39,002 nucleotides of DNA from Burkholderiales bacterium. Its GTDB lineage: Bacteria; Pseudomonadota; Gammaproteobacteria; Burkholderiales; Burkholderiaceae_C. The notes below the pieces were generated by a model that did not search any database, was not told where the DNA came from, and saw nothing but the letters and a program-made list of their open reading frames with translations. The first letter of the stretch is position 1. Each line of letters begins with the position of its first letter. The stretch spans positions 1 to 39,002 of the forward strand of contig SBFS01000043.1 of NCBI GenBank assembly GCA_006227825.1. Direction: 5' to 3'. This document shows, piece after piece, positions 36,299 to 39,002 of the stretch. Made by a program: the position numbers and the translations under genes.

Positions 36299-36919
36299 AT
36301 GTTGACGAGCATCGAAGCCGCGCTCTGCCTGCTGGCCCTGCTGGTGTCGCTGTCCCTGCGCCCCTGGCGCATGCTGTCCGGACCCCTGCTCACGCCAGCG
36401 CTGGCGGCGCTGGCCCTGCTGCCCTGGATGTGGCTGATGCCGCAGAAAATGCCCCAGGGTCTTCAGGTGCAGCTCTCGGGTGCCTGCCTGCTGGTGCTGA
36501 TGCTGGGCTGGCCACTGGCCATGCCTGTGCTGCTGGGCGTGGCCTGCGTGGTGTGGCTTGCGGGGACGCAGTCCCTGGAGGCGGTGGTCTCGCAGTTGCT
36601 CTGGGTCGGCATCGTGCCGGGCAGCCTGGCTCTGGGCATCGGCGCCGCGCTGCGGCGCTGGTTGCCGCCCAACCTGTTCATCTACACCCTGGGGCGCGCC
36701 TTTCTGGGGACGGTCGTCGCGGTGTTCGCCGCCGGCGTCCTGCGGGAGCTGCTCTACCGGTTCGCCGGCGGCGTGGCACTGGAGCAGGCCCTGGTGGCCC
36801 GCTGGCTCATGGCCTGGGGAGACGCCTTTCTCACGGGACTGTTCGCCGCCGTGTTCGTGGCCTATGTGCCCCGGTGGCTGGCGACCTGGTCCGACGCTCG
36901 CTACCTGCGCAAGGAGTGA
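36299..36919 (+). CDS. Predicted integral membrane protein, possibly CbiM/ECF permease-like
   Basis: Hydrophobic throughout with several predicted TM segments; family assignment tentative. Confidence 0.65.
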   Translation: MLTSIEAALCLLALLVSLSLRPWRMLSGPLLTPALAALALLPWMWLMPQKMPQGLQVQLSGACLLVLMLGWPLAMPVLLGVACVVWLAGTQSLEAVVSQLLWVGIVPGSLALGIGAALRRWLPPNLFIYTLGRAFLGTVVAVFAAGVLRELLYRFAGGVALEQALVARWLMAWGDAFLTGLFAAVFVAYVPRWLATWSDARYLRKE

Positions 36920-36945
36920 GGCGCCAACCAGCCGTTTGCCGCCGG

Positions 36946-38940
36946 TCAGCCAGCCTGCATCAGGCCGCGGTGCGCGAGCAGCACGCTGGCATGCCGCCAG
37001 GCCTTGCGCAGCACGGCAGGCGACCATGACTCCTCGGGGACGAGCAGCCAGCCTTGCGCCCTGGCCCATCGGCCCAGGCCGTCGTGGCCCGTCACCACGG
37101 TGGTGAAGGCGGCAAGGGCCAGCGGCAGCGTGACCGGCAGCAGCCAGGGCAGAAGGTCCGGGTGGGTCAGCGCCAGGGTGCCCATGAACACCACCGCAGC
37201 CAGCTGTATCGGCCCCATGCGGCTGGCGGCTGCGTGCCATGGCACGCCGGCGGACTCCCTGGGCGGCGATTTCCACTCGATCTTCATCCCGGTCAGTGCC
37301 ACCCAGACGAACACCGAATGGGCCACCATCCGCACAGGAGCCTGCAGCAGCGCGACGGCGCTCTCCAGCAGCGCACTGCCGAGCAGGCGCCAGGCGCCGC
37401 CGAAGCTGCGTTGCTGCCCCTTGATGAGAACGGCGCAGACGCCGAGCACCCGCGGCAGGAACAGCAGCGTCAGTGTCACCAGCCACAGTCCCACGCTCGC
37501 GCCGGCCAGGGGCGAGGCGCCCGCCGGCTGACCCGGCCCCATCAGCAGCAGGGCCAGTCCGATCGTCATGAAGCCCAGCCAAAGCGGCGCCGACAGGTAG
37601 GACATGGCACCCACGGCCAGCATGGCGCGGTGCATGCCGTGCAGGCCGGGCTCGGCAATGAGCCGCGCGTTCTGCAGGTTGCCCTGGCACCAGCGCCGGT
37701 CGCGCTGCAGTTCCGAGAGGAGGTCGGGGGGCTGCTGCTCGAAGCTGCCGCCCACATCGGCCACCAGCCACACCTCGTATCCGGCCCGGCGCATCAGGGC
37801 CGCCTCGACGAAGTCGTGTGAGAGGATGCCGCCGGACAGGCCGCCGCGCCCGGACAGCGGAGCCAGGGCGCAATGACGCATGAAGGGTTCGACGCGGATG
37901 ATGGCGTTGTGACCCCAGTAGTGGGACTCACCGAGTTGCCAGAACTGCATGCCCAGGGTGAACAGGCGCCCGGTCACGCGGGCGGCGAACTGCTGGGTGC
38001 GCGCGTGCAGGGTCGGGTGGCCGATCGACTGCGTCGCGGTCTGGATGATGCCGGCCCGGGGGTGGGCTTCCATCAGCTTGGCCAGCGTGACCAGGGACTT
38101 GCCGCTCATCACGCTGTCCGCGTCCAGCACCACCATGTAGCGGTAGAGCCGTCCCCAGCGGCGGCAGAAATCGGCCACGTTGCCGGCCTTGCGGTGGCTG
38201 CGGCGCCGGCGCAGGCGGTAATACACCTGCACCGAGGGCTCGCCCGTCTCCGAGGCCATGGCCGCCCGCAGATCTTCCCAGGCCTGGCGCTCGGCAGCGA
38301 TGATCCCGGGCTCGCGGCTGTCCGACAGGACGAACACGTCGAACTGGCGGCCATGCCCGGTGCCGGCCAGCGATTCGCAGGTCGCCCGCAGGCCCGCGAA
38401 CACGGTCGTCACATCCTCGTTGCAGATGGGCATGACGATGGCCGTGCGGACGTCATCGGCCAGTGGCTGGCCGCGCACCTGCGAGGCGGACAGGCTGTGC
38501 GGGTCACCGCGCAGCAGCACCCAGGCGCCCATGAGCGCCGTCACGAACCCGGTCGCCACCCAGGTGGTCAGCACGACGAACAGCACGGCATGCGCCAGCT
38601 GAAGCCAGCCGGGGCCTGCGGCCGGCTGGAGCGTGGTGAACAGGGTGGCAGCCAGCAGCGTGATGGTCAGGGTCAGCGTCAGGAAGGTCAGGCGACGCCG
38701 GCGCGCTGCGTGCTCCCAGCCCGGCCCGACGTTCTGCGGGGCCGCGTGCACGCGCGGCGGCAGCTGGCGCGCGAGGCAGCCAAGGGCGGCCGAACCCAGG
38801 CCGCTCCAGAACCCTTGCCACGGTCGCGGCGGCATGGAGCCACGCAGCAGGGGCGGGGCCGTCACCGAGTTGGGGTGGCGCTGCTCGCGCAGGGACGGTC
38901 GGGTGGTGGCGCTCAGTCGGGCAGGATGACGTGCGTCCAT
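36946..38940 (-). CDS. opgH: Glucans biosynthesis glucosyltransferase H
   Basis: VMPICNEDVTTVFAGLRATCES, VLDADSVMSGKSLVTLAKLMEAHPRAGIIQT, RDRRWCQGNLQNARL. Confidence 0.95.
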   Translation of the reverse strand: MDARHPARLSATTRPSLREQRHPNSVTAPPLLRGSMPPRPWQGFWSGLGSAALGCLARQLPPRVHAAPQNVGPGWEHAARRRRLTFLTLTLTITLLAATLFTTLQPAAGPGWLQLAHAVLFVVLTTWVATGFVTALMGAWVLLRGDPHSLSASQVRGQPLADDVRTAIVMPICNEDVTTVFAGLRATCESLAGTGHGRQFDVFVLSDSREPGIIAAERQAWEDLRAAMASETGEPSVQVYYRLRRRRSHRKAGNVADFCRRWGRLYRYMVVLDADSVMSGKSLVTLAKLMEAHPRAGIIQTATQSIGHPTLHARTQQFAARVTGRLFTLGMQFWQLGESHYWGHNAIIRVEPFMRHCALAPLSGRGGLSGGILSHDFVEAALMRRAGYEVWLVADVGGSFEQQPPDLLSELQRDRRWCQGNLQNARLIAEPGLHGMHRAMLAVGAMSYLSAPLWLGFMTIGLALLLMGPGQPAGASPLAGASVGLWLVTLTLLFLPRVLGVCAVLIKGQQRSFGGAWRLLGSALLESAVALLQAPVRMVAHSVFVWVALTGMKIEWKSPPRESAGVPWHAAASRMGPIQLAAVVFMGTLALTHPDLLPWLLPVTLPLALAAFTTVVTGHDGLGRWARAQGWLLVPEESWSPAVLRKAWRHASVLLAHRGLMQAG

Positions 38941-39002
38941 GTTTCGCTCAGTGTGTGGTGGTCCAGTTGCAGAAAGGCCCTGACCTCGACCGGTCGGGCC
39001 GG
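38913..39002 (-). CDS. opgG: Glucans biosynthesis protein G, C-terminal fragment (truncated by window)
   Basis: Minus-strand PARPVEVRAFLQLDHHTLSETWTHVILPD*, overlapping the opgH start by 28 bp; LxxTLSETW-type ending typical of OpgG. Confidence 0.82.
   Translation of the reverse strand, partial: PARPVEVRAFLQLDHHTLSETWTHVILPD

Overview
High-GC chromosomal segment from a betaproteobacterium, most likely Burkholderiales (judged from gene content and order, not from a search). It is dense with housekeeping genes: the end of the dcw cluster (ftsQ-ftsA-ftsZ-lpxC), ruvC, phospholipid synthesis genes, mtgA, a TonB-like gene, an RNB exoribonuclease, rodA, tldD, aroG (DAHP synthase), mpl, a TlpA-like redoxin, accBC, prmA, a DUF3426 zinc-ribbon protein, a PfkB kinase, a KAAPA-repeat H1-like protein, nrdAB, ampD, pilRS, a CcsA/HemX-like gene, ffh and opgGH. 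I saw no mobile elements, CRISPR arrays, rRNA or tRNA. The strongest unexplained signal is between tldD and aroG. An unannotated 24-codon ORF encodes MRKPVAFFFGYFWFSVPGGREARL and is followed by mutually exclusive antiterminator and Rho-independent terminator hairpins, so it looks like an aromatic-amino-acid attenuator for DAHP synthase. The leader ORF has no Shine-Dalgarno and a -10-like hexamer 8 nt before its ATG. At least ten other genes in the window share this start architecture, which suggests a class of leaderless or near-leaderless transcripts. Other regulatory signals are tandem NrdR boxes on the nrdA promoter, a long hairpin plus candidate internal promoter between nrdA and nrdB, and several strong intergenic inverted repeats.
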